Below, in pieces: positions 26,545 to 37,800 of a stretch of 64,000 nucleotides of DNA. Source of the DNA: Psychroserpens mesophilus. GTDB taxonomy: Bacteria; Bacteroidota; Bacteroidia; Flavobacteriales; Flavobacteriaceae. Each line of letters starts with the position of its first letter. Position 1 is the first letter of the stretch. The stretch covers positions 62,001 through 126,000 of the forward strand of contig NZ_JXJP01000003.1 in NCBI RefSeq assembly GCF_000826645.1, read 5' to 3'. Position numbers and translations under genes: made by a program. The notes below the pieces were generated by a model. It saw nothing but the letters and a program-made list of their open reading frames with translations, did no database searches and had not been told where the DNA came from.

Positions 26545-26958
26545 ATGATTACGTATCAAATAGAAAAAAACTTAGCAGCAGAAGAGTTTATTAGTGTGCT
26601 CAATAGATCAACTTTAGGTGAAAGAAGACCAGTTAAAGAGCCTGAAAGGATATTGCAAATGCTGGAACATGGTAATTTAATAATTACTGCTAGAGATCAT
26701 AATAGGCTCATTGGAGTCGCAAGATCATTGACCGATTTTACATACTGCACGTATTTATCAGATTTAGCAGTTGATCTAGCGTATCAACATCAAGGAATTG
26801 GTAAAAAATTAATTAGACTTACTAAATTAGAAACATCTAAAGCAAAACTAATCTTATTAGCAGCACCAAAAGCAATAGCCTATTATCCCAAAATTGGAAT
26901 GAAACAATGGGAACATTGTTATTTTATTGACAACGAAGAGGAAATTATTTCCAGTTAA
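26545..26958 (+). CDS. GNAT family N-acetyltransferase (third of three)
   Basis: I use the ATG at 26545 (MITYQIEKN); a longer frame from 26518 would overlap the previous gene. 137 residues. The acetyl-CoA loop is YQHQGIGKKLIRLT (about 78-91) after SDLAVDLA. The end AYYPKIGMKQWEHCYFI replaces the more usual Tyr-GF motif; this resembles the YhbS-like small GNAT group. Gap to the previous gene is 2 bp. Confidence 0.86.
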   Translation: MITYQIEKNLAAEEFISVLNRSTLGERRPVKEPERILQMLEHGNLIITARDHNRLIGVARSLTDFTYCTYLSDLAVDLAYQHQGIGKKLIRLTKLETSKAKLILLAAPKAIAYYPKIGMKQWEHCYFIDNEEEIISS

Positions 26959-27023
26959 CATCAGACCGTGTTAAAAGTGTAACAAATTCTGAAAAACATC
27001 ATCCTTAAATGAAACTCTAACCA

Positions 27024-28334
27024 ATGAAAAATACAGTTCCTCTATTCATTTTTATACTATCAATTTTAGGATGTGATCACAAAGCGAAAAATTCAAATCA
27101 AAACATTATCTCGTCCGATATTGCTAACTTTTGGAATGCTTATGACCTGATTGTGGCTACTAATGATTCTATAATGCAATACAAATACCTTGATAGTTTG
27201 TATATCCAGAAAGGAACTTTGGGCTTAAAGGGAATTATGAAGGCTAGAAATTATTCACAACAGGATTACATTGATGCTATTAACTCGTATCCCAAATTCT
27301 GGAAATCTATTCGGGAAAACACACTTAAAACTGATGCTTATGTTTCCGAACTAAATTCTGGTATAGAAAGAATTAAAAAGGTCTATCCAGAATTAAAACC
27401 TGCTAAAATCTATTTCACCATTGGAGCGTTACGTACTCCAGGAACTACAATCGATAGCTTGGTTCTTATTGGTAGTGAATTGGCAATGACAGATGGAAAC
27501 ACAGTGTCTTCAGAATTTCAAGGAGATATTCAAAGAGGAAGACGTATTTATTTTGACAGTAACCCAATTGATAATTTAGTACTGTTGAATGTTCATGAAT
27601 ACGTCCATACACAACAAAAACCAGTTGTGAATAACCTTCTGTCATACGTTTTACACGAAGGCATAGCTGAATTTGTTTCGGTAACTGCACTCGGAGTGCC
27701 TTCATCTGCTCCAGCTATAGAATATGGCAAACAAAATGAAGCCGTAAAAACTAAATTTGAAAACGAACTATTCTTTGGGTATAACCGACATGAATGGCTA
27801 TGGAGTGATTATAAAAACGAGTTTAATGTGAGAGATTTAGGCTACTATATTGGCTATCAAATTGCCGAAATAAACTATAACAAAGCTGAAGACAAACAAG
27901 CTGCAATTAAAGAAATGATAGAATTAGACTATACCAACGAATCACAGGTTGAAGATTTTGTTGATAGAACGCATTTCTTTTCTAAACCTTTAGAAGTCAT
28001 GTATGAAGATTTTGATAAATCAAGACCAACAGTATTAAAAATAAAACAATTTGAAAATAACAGTACAATGGTTAATCCAGAAACTAAAGAAATCACTGTT
28101 GAGTTTTCAGAGCCTCTCAACGGACTCAATACGAGTGTGGATTTTGGTGAATTAGGTGCAGAAAGTTTTCCGAAGGTCACAGATCGATTTTGGGAGCCAG
28201 GTAATCAGGCATGGACCTTAGTTGTTAGTTTAGAACCTAACAAACACTATCAGATTTTAATTTCAAATAATTTCAGAACGGAAAAAGGTATACCGCTAAA
28301 ACCTTTTCTTATTGAATTTCAAACGACTAAATAA
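27024..28334 (+). CDS. Gluzincin-like zinc protease lipoprotein with C-terminal Ig-like domain
   Basis: 436 residues. Lipoprotein signal with Cys at about residue 17 (SILGCDHK). The catalytic core has HEYVH (about residues 191-195) and, about 20 residues on, HEGIAEFV, giving an HExxH...E zinc site. This fits a DUF2268/gluzincin-type protease. From about 340 to the end there is an Ig-like domain (NPETKEITVEFSEPLNGL...LEPNKHYQILISNNFRTEKG). Envelope-anchored; the substrate is unknown. The next gene starts 1 bp after the stop. Confidence 0.78.
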   Translation: MKNTVPLFIFILSILGCDHKAKNSNQNIISSDIANFWNAYDLIVATNDSIMQYKYLDSLYIQKGTLGLKGIMKARNYSQQDYIDAINSYPKFWKSIRENTLKTDAYVSELNSGIERIKKVYPELKPAKIYFTIGALRTPGTTIDSLVLIGSELAMTDGNTVSSEFQGDIQRGRRIYFDSNPIDNLVLLNVHEYVHTQQKPVVNNLLSYVLHEGIAEFVSVTALGVPSSAPAIEYGKQNEAVKTKFENELFFGYNRHEWLWSDYKNEFNVRDLGYYIGYQIAEINYNKAEDKQAAIKEMIELDYTNESQVEDFVDRTHFFSKPLEVMYEDFDKSRPTVLKIKQFENNSTMVNPETKEITVEFSEPLNGLNTSVDFGELGAESFPKVTDRFWEPGNQAWTLVVSLEPNKHYQILISNNFRTEKGIPLKPFLIEFQTTK

Positions 28335-28335
28335 T

Positions 28336-28722
28336 ATGACAAAAACAATGACTATTAAAAATGAATATAACTCCTTAGAAACACTTTATAATCGTCTTAA
28401 AAATGAAGCCACTAATGGATGTTATATTGATTTTGATATTTGGGACTTTAGATTAGACACCAACGGTCAATTGGAAGAATGTCTGGTACTCAAAAAAAGC
28501 AGCATGCATGCCATCAAAGTCTATTTTACAGAAGGGAATACAGCCAAATTGTCTTACATCATTCCTAACAAAATGATGAACTCATATTTTGGTAAAAGCA
28601 AGCGAATCCGACAGAATATAATTGAATTCATAGCTGAAAAATTAAAGCAGACCATGCTTGCTGGTTCGCAACAAAAAGCCTTTGACGAACTGGAAACGAT
28701 TGTAAGAAAAGCAGCTCTATAA
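28336..28722 (+). CDS. Small cytoplasmic protein of unknown function
   Basis: 128 residues from the ATG at 28336; the longer frame from 28312 would overlap the previous gene. No signal peptide or membrane segment. It has a mixed alpha/beta composition (CYIDFDIWDFRLDTNGQLEECLVLKKSS) and a helical C-terminus. No family recognised. It is the last gene of the run that starts at 22915 or 23548. The 98 bp after it hold a fragment of the intergenic repeat. Confidence 0.7.
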   Translation: MTKTMTIKNEYNSLETLYNRLKNEATNGCYIDFDIWDFRLDTNGQLEECLVLKKSSMHAIKVYFTEGNTAKLSYIIPNKMMNSYFGKSKRIRQNIIEFIAEKLKQTMLAGSQQKAFDELETIVRKAAL

Positions 28723-28819
28723 TTAAATTAAGACGTATCGCTAACGGCTTGAAAAAACAGATATCTAATTATAGAAGAAATGGGAAGCCATGAAAATTCT
28801 GTTTAAATAATAGTAGCTG

Positions 28820-30910
28820 TTAGTTATTGTTACTTCGAATAACAAAAATAACCAAACCAATAACAATCAAAGCGACCACACCTATAATTAAAAAAATAAT
28901 GGTCGTTACTGTTGAAGCCATTTCATCACTTAAAAGAGGTTTCTGAAAACTTCGATTTTTAGACTCGCTTTTTGGGATATAAATATAGTAGGCAATTATT
29001 TGTTCAACTTCTTTGATTTTTGTGTAGTAATCATCAAAATCTTCAGGGTTAACGAAACTATGTTTATTTCTGTATTCATAATTGAGATACAAAATGTCTC
29101 TTGAAGGATTCATTTTAGCCTTCATTGAAAAATCAAAACTTTTAGAATTCACACTAATATCATCTTTAGCAAGACTCCATCGCTGAGGAAGTTTAACCGT
29201 AATTTGATGCTTTTTATGTGTTGGATAATATAACGCAAATGGCGTTTTTCGTTCTTTGTCATTAGGTGAGATAAAAACATCAGAAATGCTGTAAGGAGAA
29301 AATTCTACAGTAATATTTTTATCGTCGGCAAGCATCTGTGTCCAAATATCATTGATTTTGTAGGACTCTTCAACGAGAATTTTGTTTGCTAAACTATCAT
29401 CATCAAAAATAGGGTCTTTCAAGACTTCTACGCCATCGTAAAGTTTATCGTAATAGTTTTTAAAATCTTTACGCATAGAAGATAAACTACTCGATTTATA
29501 ATATGATCGCATGGCATCAGCTTCGGCATCGCGATAAACCGTCATAATATTGAGCGTCCCAAATCCGCCTACAGAAGGCAAATCAAATGTATCAAATACC
29601 TCGACTAAATCTTCACTTTTAGACGTAATTTGTTCTAATGAAGTATTGCCTTTTTTTATCACTAAAGCTTTACTATAATTTGGAAATGCGACCGACTTAT
29701 AACTCCCAAATTGATTGCTGATGGTTGGGTCGTAAAAAAAATTGTTATCAGTACTATCGACAACCTTTACAACAACGTGATCAAAGACCTTTGGCGATGG
29801 TAAAAATTGATGAAGTGATTCGCCATAAACAGAGTTAATGAGTACAGGATAGGCTTCAATATCCATATGTCTTAGCATGGTTACCATAAGCCAGCTTTTA
29901 TCTTTGCAATCACCAAATCGCTGCTCTAATACTTTATTTGGTGAAAATGGTTTATAAGCTCCAATACCAGATTCCAGACCAAGATACCTAATATCATCTT
30001 GCACAAATTTTAATGTAGCACTAATACGTCCGCCTTCATTATCATAACTGTGTTTTATCTGATCAATTTTAGTCTTTAGTGCATGAGATGGTTTTAATTC
30101 ATCTTCATAAACGGTTAGAGCCCAATTCACAACATCATTCCAAGATTTATAATCGGTAACAAATACATTTTGATAAGGTAAATACCAACTCGGCATATTA
30201 TCTTCAAAAGTTGGCTTTTCAGTTAAGGTCGTTTGCCAATGATATGTGAGGTACCCATTATAAGTCCCTTTTTGGGGTTGTATATCTGAATTTATGGTTT
30301 TGTATTGCAGCGTATTTTTAGAAATGAGATAGAAGTTAATTTTACCTACAGGTTGAAAATCGTTTAGCGAAGTAGCAACTGAAAAATGTGAACCATGGAT
30401 AGGATTAAATCCTTTGATGGTATAGCTTACATCCATAATATCACCATTACGAATATCGGCTAGGTTGGCGATAGCGTTGAGACTTCCGTCATAAATATAG
30501 CTCTCTGCGTTTGATTCTTGACGAATGGTCTGAAAATCGTTGACGTTAAGTTTGTTTATGATTTTACCCTCTCTAAAAACAGTAATCTTATGTAAATAAA
30601 GCTCTTGATACGTAGGATCGAAATTAATTGATACAGCTGAGCCATCTTGAACACCAACATTGTCTGTAATTTTTTGAACATATCTTATGTAACGCTCCTT
30701 TTTAGGAATGTGAATCTGCTCATCACTCAATAAGGTAAGTAAGCCATAGGAAATTTCTTTCAAATCTATATCTGGTTCTTTTTCATAGGTTTGTTGAACA
30801 ACCCATTGTGGAGTTTCACTAATTTTAATTTGAGCCTGATAAATGCTAAAACTAAAAAAACAAATGATAATAAATAGATAGTGGCTGGTAGTTGTAGTCC
30901 TCATGCTCAT
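28820..30910 (-). CDS. DUF3857 and transglutaminase-like domain protein
   Basis: 696 residues. Signal peptide about 1-27, DUF3857 domain (about 55-240), then a transglutaminase-like fold with Cys in FGDCKDKSWLMVTML, His in VFDHVVVKV and Asp in FFYDPTIS, so the papain-like triad is intact. A C-terminal membrane helix (about 665-690) ends in a short basic tail. Frequent in Bacteroidota; probably a periplasmic peptidase or cross-linking enzyme anchored in the inner membrane. Single gene, divergent from the S9 peptidase. Confidence 0.9.
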   Translation of the reverse strand: MSMRTTTTSHYLFIIICFFSFSIYQAQIKISETPQWVVQQTYEKEPDIDLKEISYGLLTLLSDEQIHIPKKERYIRYVQKITDNVGVQDGSAVSINFDPTYQELYLHKITVFREGKIINKLNVNDFQTIRQESNAESYIYDGSLNAIANLADIRNGDIMDVSYTIKGFNPIHGSHFSVATSLNDFQPVGKINFYLISKNTLQYKTINSDIQPQKGTYNGYLTYHWQTTLTEKPTFEDNMPSWYLPYQNVFVTDYKSWNDVVNWALTVYEDELKPSHALKTKIDQIKHSYDNEGGRISATLKFVQDDIRYLGLESGIGAYKPFSPNKVLEQRFGDCKDKSWLMVTMLRHMDIEAYPVLINSVYGESLHQFLPSPKVFDHVVVKVVDSTDNNFFYDPTISNQFGSYKSVAFPNYSKALVIKKGNTSLEQITSKSEDLVEVFDTFDLPSVGGFGTLNIMTVYRDAEADAMRSYYKSSSLSSMRKDFKNYYDKLYDGVEVLKDPIFDDDSLANKILVEESYKINDIWTQMLADDKNITVEFSPYSISDVFISPNDKERKTPFALYYPTHKKHQITVKLPQRWSLAKDDISVNSKSFDFSMKAKMNPSRDILYLNYEYRNKHSFVNPEDFDDYYTKIKEVEQIIAYYIYIPKSESKNRSFQKPLLSDEMASTVTTIIFLIIGVVALIVIGLVIFVIRSNNN

Positions 30911-31071
30911 GGATTATAAAAACAAATAAACTAAAAATATATATCATTTCTAAAGCCAAAAAGTATAAAATTCAAATACTTAGTCGCTTTCTCATTAATA
31001 ATAAAAAATTAGAATACATATACTTAGCGATTACTATGCCTTGATCAACCTAAAACCATGATTTAGTTTCT

Positions 31072-31079
31072 TATATTTG
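31072..31079 (+). promoter_or_regulatory. -7 promoter box for the S9 peptidase gene
   Basis: TATATTTG matches the -7 consensus exactly, 44 bp before the ATG. The nearest TTG (31041) is too far upstream, so the -33 box is not identified. Confidence 0.35.
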
Positions 31080-31123
31080 TCTAATTCATTTCAGTAATCA
31101 TCAAATTATCTTACCAATCCATT

Positions 31124-33862
31124 ATGAGAAGCTTCCAAAACCAACGTTTTTTTAAAGTAATTTTAGTCTTTTTTATTTGTAGTCAATTTAGTTTCGGTCA
31201 AACGAAAAAGCCGCTAACGCTGGAAGATTATGCCCAATGGAATAGAATAAACAATGTAAATCTATCGCCTGATGGAAATTATATGACGTATGCCTACGAA
31301 CCAAACGAAGGTGATGCTACACTACATATTCGAAAAGTAGATGCTGATACATTACGTACTGCAATCAACGGAAAACAAGCCGATTTTTCAGAAGACAGCA
31401 AATGGTTAGCTTTTTTAACAGACCCTACAAAAGAGGCTGCTGAAAAACTTAAAAAAGCCAAAGAACCTGTCTTAAGTGATGTGAAACTTGTAAACCTCGA
31501 AACCAATGTAGTTACAGATATTAAAAGTGTAAAAGACTTTAGCTTTTCTAAAACAGCAAAGTTTATAGCTATTCTTAAAAATCCTGCCGACAAAAAAGCC
31601 GATCATAAAGGCAGCGATCTATTACTGAAAGATTTAACTGCAGATAAAACGATCAATATTGGTAATGTGTCAGACTATGCGTTTAATGAAGAAGGCACAT
31701 TGTTTTCATATACAGTTGATGCCGATGGTGATAATGGAAATGGGTTATATCTAATTGATCTTAGTAACTTACGTACGTGGCCTTTGCATACTGGTGCGTA
31801 TACTTATTCTGAGATCTCTTGGAATGATAAGCGTAACCAAATCGCTGTTTTATTCGGAACTAAAGACGAGGAAAACACAGAATTTCAGAACACAATTTAT
31901 TGGACCTCTAATCTCGCGCCTGGCATGACTACTGCTGGTTTGGAAGAAACTTATAATCCACATGAAGATGCTAATTTTCCTAAAAACATGGTCATCAGTG
32001 AGCATCGTAATTTAAGCTGGAATGAAGCTGGAACCCAACTATATCTTGGGGTTAAAGAACAACAAACCGAAATAAAAGAGGAAGATGAGCTTAAAGCCAA
32101 CGTCGATGTTTGGCACTGGAAAGATGAACGCATTCAATCTCGTCAAATCGTTCAGGCAAAAAGAGATCAAAGGTCAACGTTTAAATCGGTATTAAATCTC
32201 GAAAACAAAAAGTTTCTACAATTAGAAAATGAGGACATGCCTTCAATACTGGTTTCAGAAAGAAATATATGGGCTGTTGGTGGCGTAGATACATTGTATC
32301 GTAAAAACCTAAAAATTCCTGGTGGCTTCGAAGATTTATACAGCATTAATACAATTACAGGAGCAAAACAGCTTATCGCTAAAAATGTATATAGATTTTT
32401 GGGCATGTCTCCAAATGGTGAATGGACACTCTTTTCTAAAGATGGTGAAGTTATGGGTTATAATTTCCAAAAGGCAAACCTGAAGAATTTATCTGCTAAA
32501 ACCGGACTAAATTTTAGTGATGTGGACTATGATAAACCAGTAGAAAAACCAACCTATGGTGTGGCTGGATGGTCTAAAGATGGTAATACCCTAATCCTCA
32601 ATCATCAATATGATTTATGGACTATTGCTCTCAATTCAGACATGACAGCAAATATAACTCAAGGTATGGGTACAAAGGAAGAAATTCGTTTCAGACTGGT
32701 ACAATTAGATCCAGAAGCGAAAGCTTTCGATCTTACTAAGCCTTTATTACTGTCTGCATATGGCGATAAAACAAAGAAATTAGGATATTATGAAGTAGAA
32801 CTGGGCAAAGCTCCTAAAGTGTTGCGCTACGAAGATAAATTTATACGAGGTATCACTAAAGCTAAGTATGCAGATAAAGTCATATTTACCCAACAGTCAT
32901 TTGTAGAGTTTCCTGATTATTGGATGTCTGACTTGTCGTTCAATAAACCAAAAAAAATAACCAATGCTAATCCGCAACAATCAAATTATAAATGGGGAAA
33001 ACGTGTGTTGATTGATTATACCGATGCACGTGGCCATAAATTACAGGCAACCTTAGCGTTACCTGCAGATTATGATGCCTCTAAAAAATACCCAATGATT
33101 GTGTATTTCTATGAAAAACTGTCGCAAAGACATCACGTGTATTCTATGCCTAGCTATGACGATAGGCCTCACATGTCAACCTACGCAAGTAATGGTTATT
33201 TGGTGTTAATGCCAGATATCGTTTATGATACAGGCTTGCCAGGATCTTCTGCTTTAGATGATGTCACTAGTGCTGTTAAGGAAGTCATTAAACAAGGCTA
33301 TGCAGATCCAGCAAGAATTGGTTTACAAGGGCATAGTTGGGGAGGTTATGAAACGTCTTTTATCGTGACTCAAACCGATATGTTTGCGACTGTGGTGACT
33401 GGTGCTCCTCTGACCAACTTAATAAGTATGTACAATATCACTTACAAGCGTTCGGGTAATTTTAACGGACCTATTCTTGAGTGGTCTCAAGGTAGAATGG
33501 GAGTGAGCCCTTGGGAAAATATGGAGCTGTATTACAGCCAATCACCTTTGCATCATGCGCCTAACATCAAAACACCTTTTCTAATACTTCATGGTACAGC
33601 TGATGGTGCTGTAGATTGGAATCAAGGGTTAGAGTTCTATTCTGCGGCTAGACGACTTGGGAAAGAAGTGATCCTCCTGTCATATCCTGATGAACCACAT
33701 CATTTACAAAACGAAGATAATCAGAAAGATTTTCAGATTCGCATGAAGCAATATTTTGATCACTATCTCAAGGATGCACCAGCACCACTTTGGATGACCA
33801 AAGGAGTCGATCATTTAGATAAAAAACGAATTGGGCCAGAGGTGATTGAAAATGGTAATTAA
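31124..33862 (+). CDS. S9 family peptidase (prolyl oligopeptidase/DPP-like), secreted
   Basis: 912 residues. Signal peptide 1-25, a beta-propeller region (about 40-630) and a C-terminal alpha/beta hydrolase. Catalytic residues: Ser738 in GHSWGGY, Asp827 in HGTADGAVDW and His859 in DEPHHL. The enzyme should cleave dipeptides or oligopeptides, often after proline, in the periplasm. It has no C-terminal sorting domain. Single gene. Confidence 0.93.
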   Translation: MRSFQNQRFFKVILVFFICSQFSFGQTKKPLTLEDYAQWNRINNVNLSPDGNYMTYAYEPNEGDATLHIRKVDADTLRTAINGKQADFSEDSKWLAFLTDPTKEAAEKLKKAKEPVLSDVKLVNLETNVVTDIKSVKDFSFSKTAKFIAILKNPADKKADHKGSDLLLKDLTADKTINIGNVSDYAFNEEGTLFSYTVDADGDNGNGLYLIDLSNLRTWPLHTGAYTYSEISWNDKRNQIAVLFGTKDEENTEFQNTIYWTSNLAPGMTTAGLEETYNPHEDANFPKNMVISEHRNLSWNEAGTQLYLGVKEQQTEIKEEDELKANVDVWHWKDERIQSRQIVQAKRDQRSTFKSVLNLENKKFLQLENEDMPSILVSERNIWAVGGVDTLYRKNLKIPGGFEDLYSINTITGAKQLIAKNVYRFLGMSPNGEWTLFSKDGEVMGYNFQKANLKNLSAKTGLNFSDVDYDKPVEKPTYGVAGWSKDGNTLILNHQYDLWTIALNSDMTANITQGMGTKEEIRFRLVQLDPEAKAFDLTKPLLLSAYGDKTKKLGYYEVELGKAPKVLRYEDKFIRGITKAKYADKVIFTQQSFVEFPDYWMSDLSFNKPKKITNANPQQSNYKWGKRVLIDYTDARGHKLQATLALPADYDASKKYPMIVYFYEKLSQRHHVYSMPSYDDRPHMSTYASNGYLVLMPDIVYDTGLPGSSALDDVTSAVKEVIKQGYADPARIGLQGHSWGGYETSFIVTQTDMFATVVTGAPLTNLISMYNITYKRSGNFNGPILEWSQGRMGVSPWENMELYYSQSPLHHAPNIKTPFLILHGTADGAVDWNQGLEFYSAARRLGKEVILLSYPDEPHHLQNEDNQKDFQIRMKQYFDHYLKDAPAPLWMTKGVDHLDKKRIGPEVIENGN

Positions 33863-33928
33863 TGAAAGAACAGTAAGAGGCGTTTCCTTTTTTGGTAGCT
33901 TTTTAAAGGTTCATAACTCTATATCCAG

Positions 33929-34660
33929 ATGTTCAAAAAAACAATAACACTCATCGGTTGTATAATTTGTTTTGTGGCTTGTAAACAATCATACAAACAT
34001 GATGCCAGTAATAGTGAAGCAGGAGAGAGCTCTAATGCAATATCACACGTTAACTTAGATAGTTCTAAAACATCTCTAAAATTTGGAATATACCCAACAA
34101 CTACCAAGAACGATTTTAATGCCAATACTTATAAAGATTTTGATGTCTTGTCTTATGCTGGCTATGCCATAGATCCCTTCACAGGAGACGCTATGCATAC
34201 AAATAATTGGGAGTTGTCACCTGTAGTTGATTCCTTACAGTATATAGGTGTTGACTGTATACTATTGGCTACAATTACTGACTCAACAGCGAATCGGCAG
34301 TTTTTAAATAATACGAAGGCTATGGCCACCTTTATCGTTAACTCTTCAAGTAAACTGGCAATACAAAATGCTGAAGGGATTCACCTCCAATTAGACGCAG
34401 TAGCTCTCGCAGATCGTCACAAATTAACAAATTTCGTTACTATGCTCGCGACACACACCCATAAACAAGGGAAGTATGTCGTTTTGAGCTTGCCCAATAC
34501 GTATCCAAATGCTTTTGATGTAAAGGCCTTAAGTAAATATGTTGATTATTATGTGTTGATGCCAATGTCAAACACTGAAGCACAAGACAAGGTCATGAAA
34601 GCCTATCTCAATCTAGGAGTGCCGATTGAATTATTACAAGTAGTGAAACCTATAGAATAG
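33929..34660 (+). CDS. GH18-like lipoprotein, truncated and without the catalytic motif
   Basis: 243 residues. Lipoprotein signal with Cys at about residue 18 (CFVACKQS). The rest resembles the first part of a bacterial GH18 TIM barrel: DVLSYAGYAIDPFTG, SLQYIGVDCILLATI, FIVNSSSKLAIQNAEG and HKLTNFVTMLATHTHKQGKYVVLSLP. In active GH18 enzymes the fourth strand reads like GVNLDFE; here it is GIHLQLDAV, so the catalytic Glu is missing. The barrel also ends early (family about 350 or more). It could be a carbohydrate-binding relic or a decaying gene. The assignment is by eye. Confidence 0.6.
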   Translation: MFKKTITLIGCIICFVACKQSYKHDASNSEAGESSNAISHVNLDSSKTSLKFGIYPTTTKNDFNANTYKDFDVLSYAGYAIDPFTGDAMHTNNWELSPVVDSLQYIGVDCILLATITDSTANRQFLNNTKAMATFIVNSSSKLAIQNAEGIHLQLDAVALADRHKLTNFVTMLATHTHKQGKYVVLSLPNTYPNAFDVKALSKYVDYYVLMPMSNTEAQDKVMKAYLNLGVPIELLQVVKPIE

Positions 34661-34775
34661 TATGAAAGTACAATACCTTATTGTCTTTGTTTTTTTCTTG
34701 AGAAATATTTCATTACGGTTTCCGGTATATTTTAACATGTAATTAGTATGTATAATATAAACCTCACCAATCCAT

Positions 34776-34808
34776 AAAAAAAGCAAGCTTTAATAAGCTT
34801 GCTTTTTT
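34776..34808. terminator. Bidirectional terminator
   Basis: A 14-bp perfect stem (AAAAAAGCAAGCTT with AAGCTTGCTTTTTT) around a 4-nt loop lies between two convergent genes and has A/T tracts on both sides. Confidence 0.88.
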
Positions 34809-34832
34809 CAATTTAAACGATATCTATTAATT

Positions 34833-37800
34833 TTAATTAATGATCAGTTTTTTTATTTTTTTAGTGCTACCATTTGACAATTGCACGATATAAACGCCAC
34901 TACTTAATGTAGTAACATCGACAGCATTTGTCAGGATTGAATTATCAAGATTTTTGTGTCTTACCAAACGCCCTTGGATATCATAAATATTCACTTTGCT
35001 CATTTCTGATAACTGACCTTTAATAATAATTTCACGACTGGAGTTATCCGAATAAATTAAAATATCATTTAATGCCAGAGTTTGTAGTGATAAGGTGTCA
35101 CTAGAATATCTTAAAAAGAAACGACCTGCACCTGCTAAAGCTGTATCTGGTGTAAAAACATAGTCAGAATCATTTAAAAGCGTTAAAGTATTTAATAAGG
35201 TATCATCAAGATATACATTTACAGAATTTGGTAAGGTAGCGTTATCTCCTAAACTAATTGTTAAAGGTGTTCCAGATGGTGCTTTTACGCCCAACGGAAT
35301 AACAACATCATTGAAATCATAATATGGTAACGATTGAATTGCAAATTCTAAACCTTGATTATCTTCAACAAGGTGCGTAAAGATTGAAAAATCATCTGAG
35401 GCACCTCCAAAAGCACAAGCATCATATCCAATATCTAAGCCTCTGGTAGTTCCTTCTATAAAATATAGTCGTGAACTGTAAGATTCAGTAGCATTTGATA
35501 ATACTAATGTGCTTAATACTGAATTGGCATCATTTTGCGATCGTCCTAATATAAAATCATCACTAGTTCCAGTAGCTCTCATAGCTGGAGTAAACTCTAA
35601 ATCATATAAAGATTCGTAAGGAATATTAGCACTTACAAAGAATCCTTGACCAGGAGCTATAAGTGTTGAAGGGGTTGTAGTTGCTAAATTATAAATAGTC
35701 CAGCCATCTAGTGCATCACCATCATAGCCATATATGGCTGCAGTACTGGCCTGCAATAAAGTCATATTACTCACTTCTGGACCTAATTCATGAGTCAAAA
35801 ATGCTTGGACATTTAGATAGGAAGGGTATGGGTTTCCGACAAGATTCCATTCTCCTGTATCTGATTGTGGTTCAAAATTAGTGATGTTATAAGTCACAAC
35901 GCCAGTATTAGCTGTTCCTGTAAACGTAAAGGTGTCATTGTCACTTGATGCTGCTCTATAACCTATTCCTGGATCTAATGTTACTGAAGACGTGCCAGCA
36001 TAAGTGGCATATTCAGCTGTGCTGTTATCAAAATGACCAAATAGATATAAGGTGCCATTGTTTAAAATATTAGGATTTGCTAATGCAAAATCATTAAATG
36101 TCTGACCGGTTAATGGCGCCGAAATTAAGTCGTTACTTCCAGTTTCTCCTGATCCATTTACATTCACATGGCGTTCGTAATTTATGGTTCCAGTTAAAGA
36201 ACCATCCAGGATTAAACTGGAATACATCTGAGATGTTGATTTTAAAGTTGTTGTATTTGCCGTTAAAGTTACGCCTGGATTTATTGTTAAAGCGGCACCA
36301 GCTTCAACTGTTATAAGGTCAATTGCAGTATCCATAGAAATCACAGCATTACCATCCATAACGACAATAGTGTCGGTATTATTCGAGACATTATTAGGAT
36401 CACTAGGCGACCAAACATCGTTATTATAGGTATACACTGATGGGTATTCATCCAAACAGAAATTCGTGGTCTCAGAGTTTGTAAAGCTTCCACCAGAAGC
36501 AACTGTTAATCCGTTAGCAGTGACACTATAGGATCCGTTGCCATATCCACAGCAAATACCATCTCCGTAAGTATCATAGATGATAAAGTCATAGCAGCCA
36601 TCTTCGAGGCATTCTACAATAGTAACTGTTGAACCATCGGGTTCACTATTATAAGTCCCTCCTGAAGCAACAGTCTCTCCTGAACTGTTTAAGATGGCCC
36701 AGCTTGTTTCTTCTGGGTAATTGTCAAGTATAATAGAAACCGTGACGTCTGTACAAGGAGGCGGACCAGGACAAGCATCTGGACAAGAGCCACCGCAATC
36801 AATTCCAGTTTCATCACCATTTTGAATACCATCAAAGCATGTTGGTGTTGGTTCAGTTTCTAGAATATGTAAAAATTGATTTATTGCCGGATTAAGGATT
36901 TCATCCACAATTCCTGAAGGCCATTTAACGACCACTTTATCAACTTGCGTACTGACTCCAAGACCGAAATGTTGCGTAAACGAATTTACCAAACCATAGC
37001 CTTCACCTGATTTCACATCTCTTATCTGAATTCCCCAACTACCATGTAATTCTACTCGAGCACCAATACCATTGATATTACTTACCGTTCCTTCACATTG
37101 AATGTTAAGAAAGTTGTTGGCGTTTCCTTCATTTAACCAGATTCTATCTTTTATGGTCGTTGGAGAATTAAATCCGTTAGCATATCCAGCGTAAATATCT
37201 AAGAAACCATCGTGATTAATATCTCCTACAGAGAACGAATGAATTTGATCGGAGTTAAACGGATTTGTTGCATTCTGAAACGTGCCATTTCCATTATTAT
37301 AAAAGAGGAAGTGGCTATTAGTTCCTGAAACCATTAAATCTATAAATCCATCATTATTGAAATCTTTAAAGAATCCTTGTATCCCTGTAATATTTTGCGA
37401 ATCTAATGTTGGCATAAGTCCACTTCCTGCAGTAATTTCAGTAAAAGTGCCATCACCATTGTTTCGCATTAAATTTGGACCTTCAAAGTGGTTTATTATT
37501 ATAGCATCTAAATCACCATCATTATCAATATCACCGAAATCTGATAACCAGGTTTGCGCTCCTATTTTAAGATTTGCTTGTTCAGCAACCTCAGTATAAT
37601 TGTTATCACCATCATTTTGCCATAACATGTTTAAACGACGCGGATCAGTATCACTGGTGACACCACCTCTACATTTGGAAATATAAAGATCAAGATCACC
37701 ATCATTATCATAATCAATCCACATACTTGCATAATTTCCAGAATTATCACTGGTTGGTGTGGTAAACGTCCGTATTAAATCTTGATTGTAGGAGAGTGTT

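Noticed and set aside
34662-34742. 26-codon open frame (MKVQYLIVFVFF...) after the GH18-like gene
   Set aside because: Too short, no family match and no clear promoter; may be a remnant but cannot be supported as a gene.
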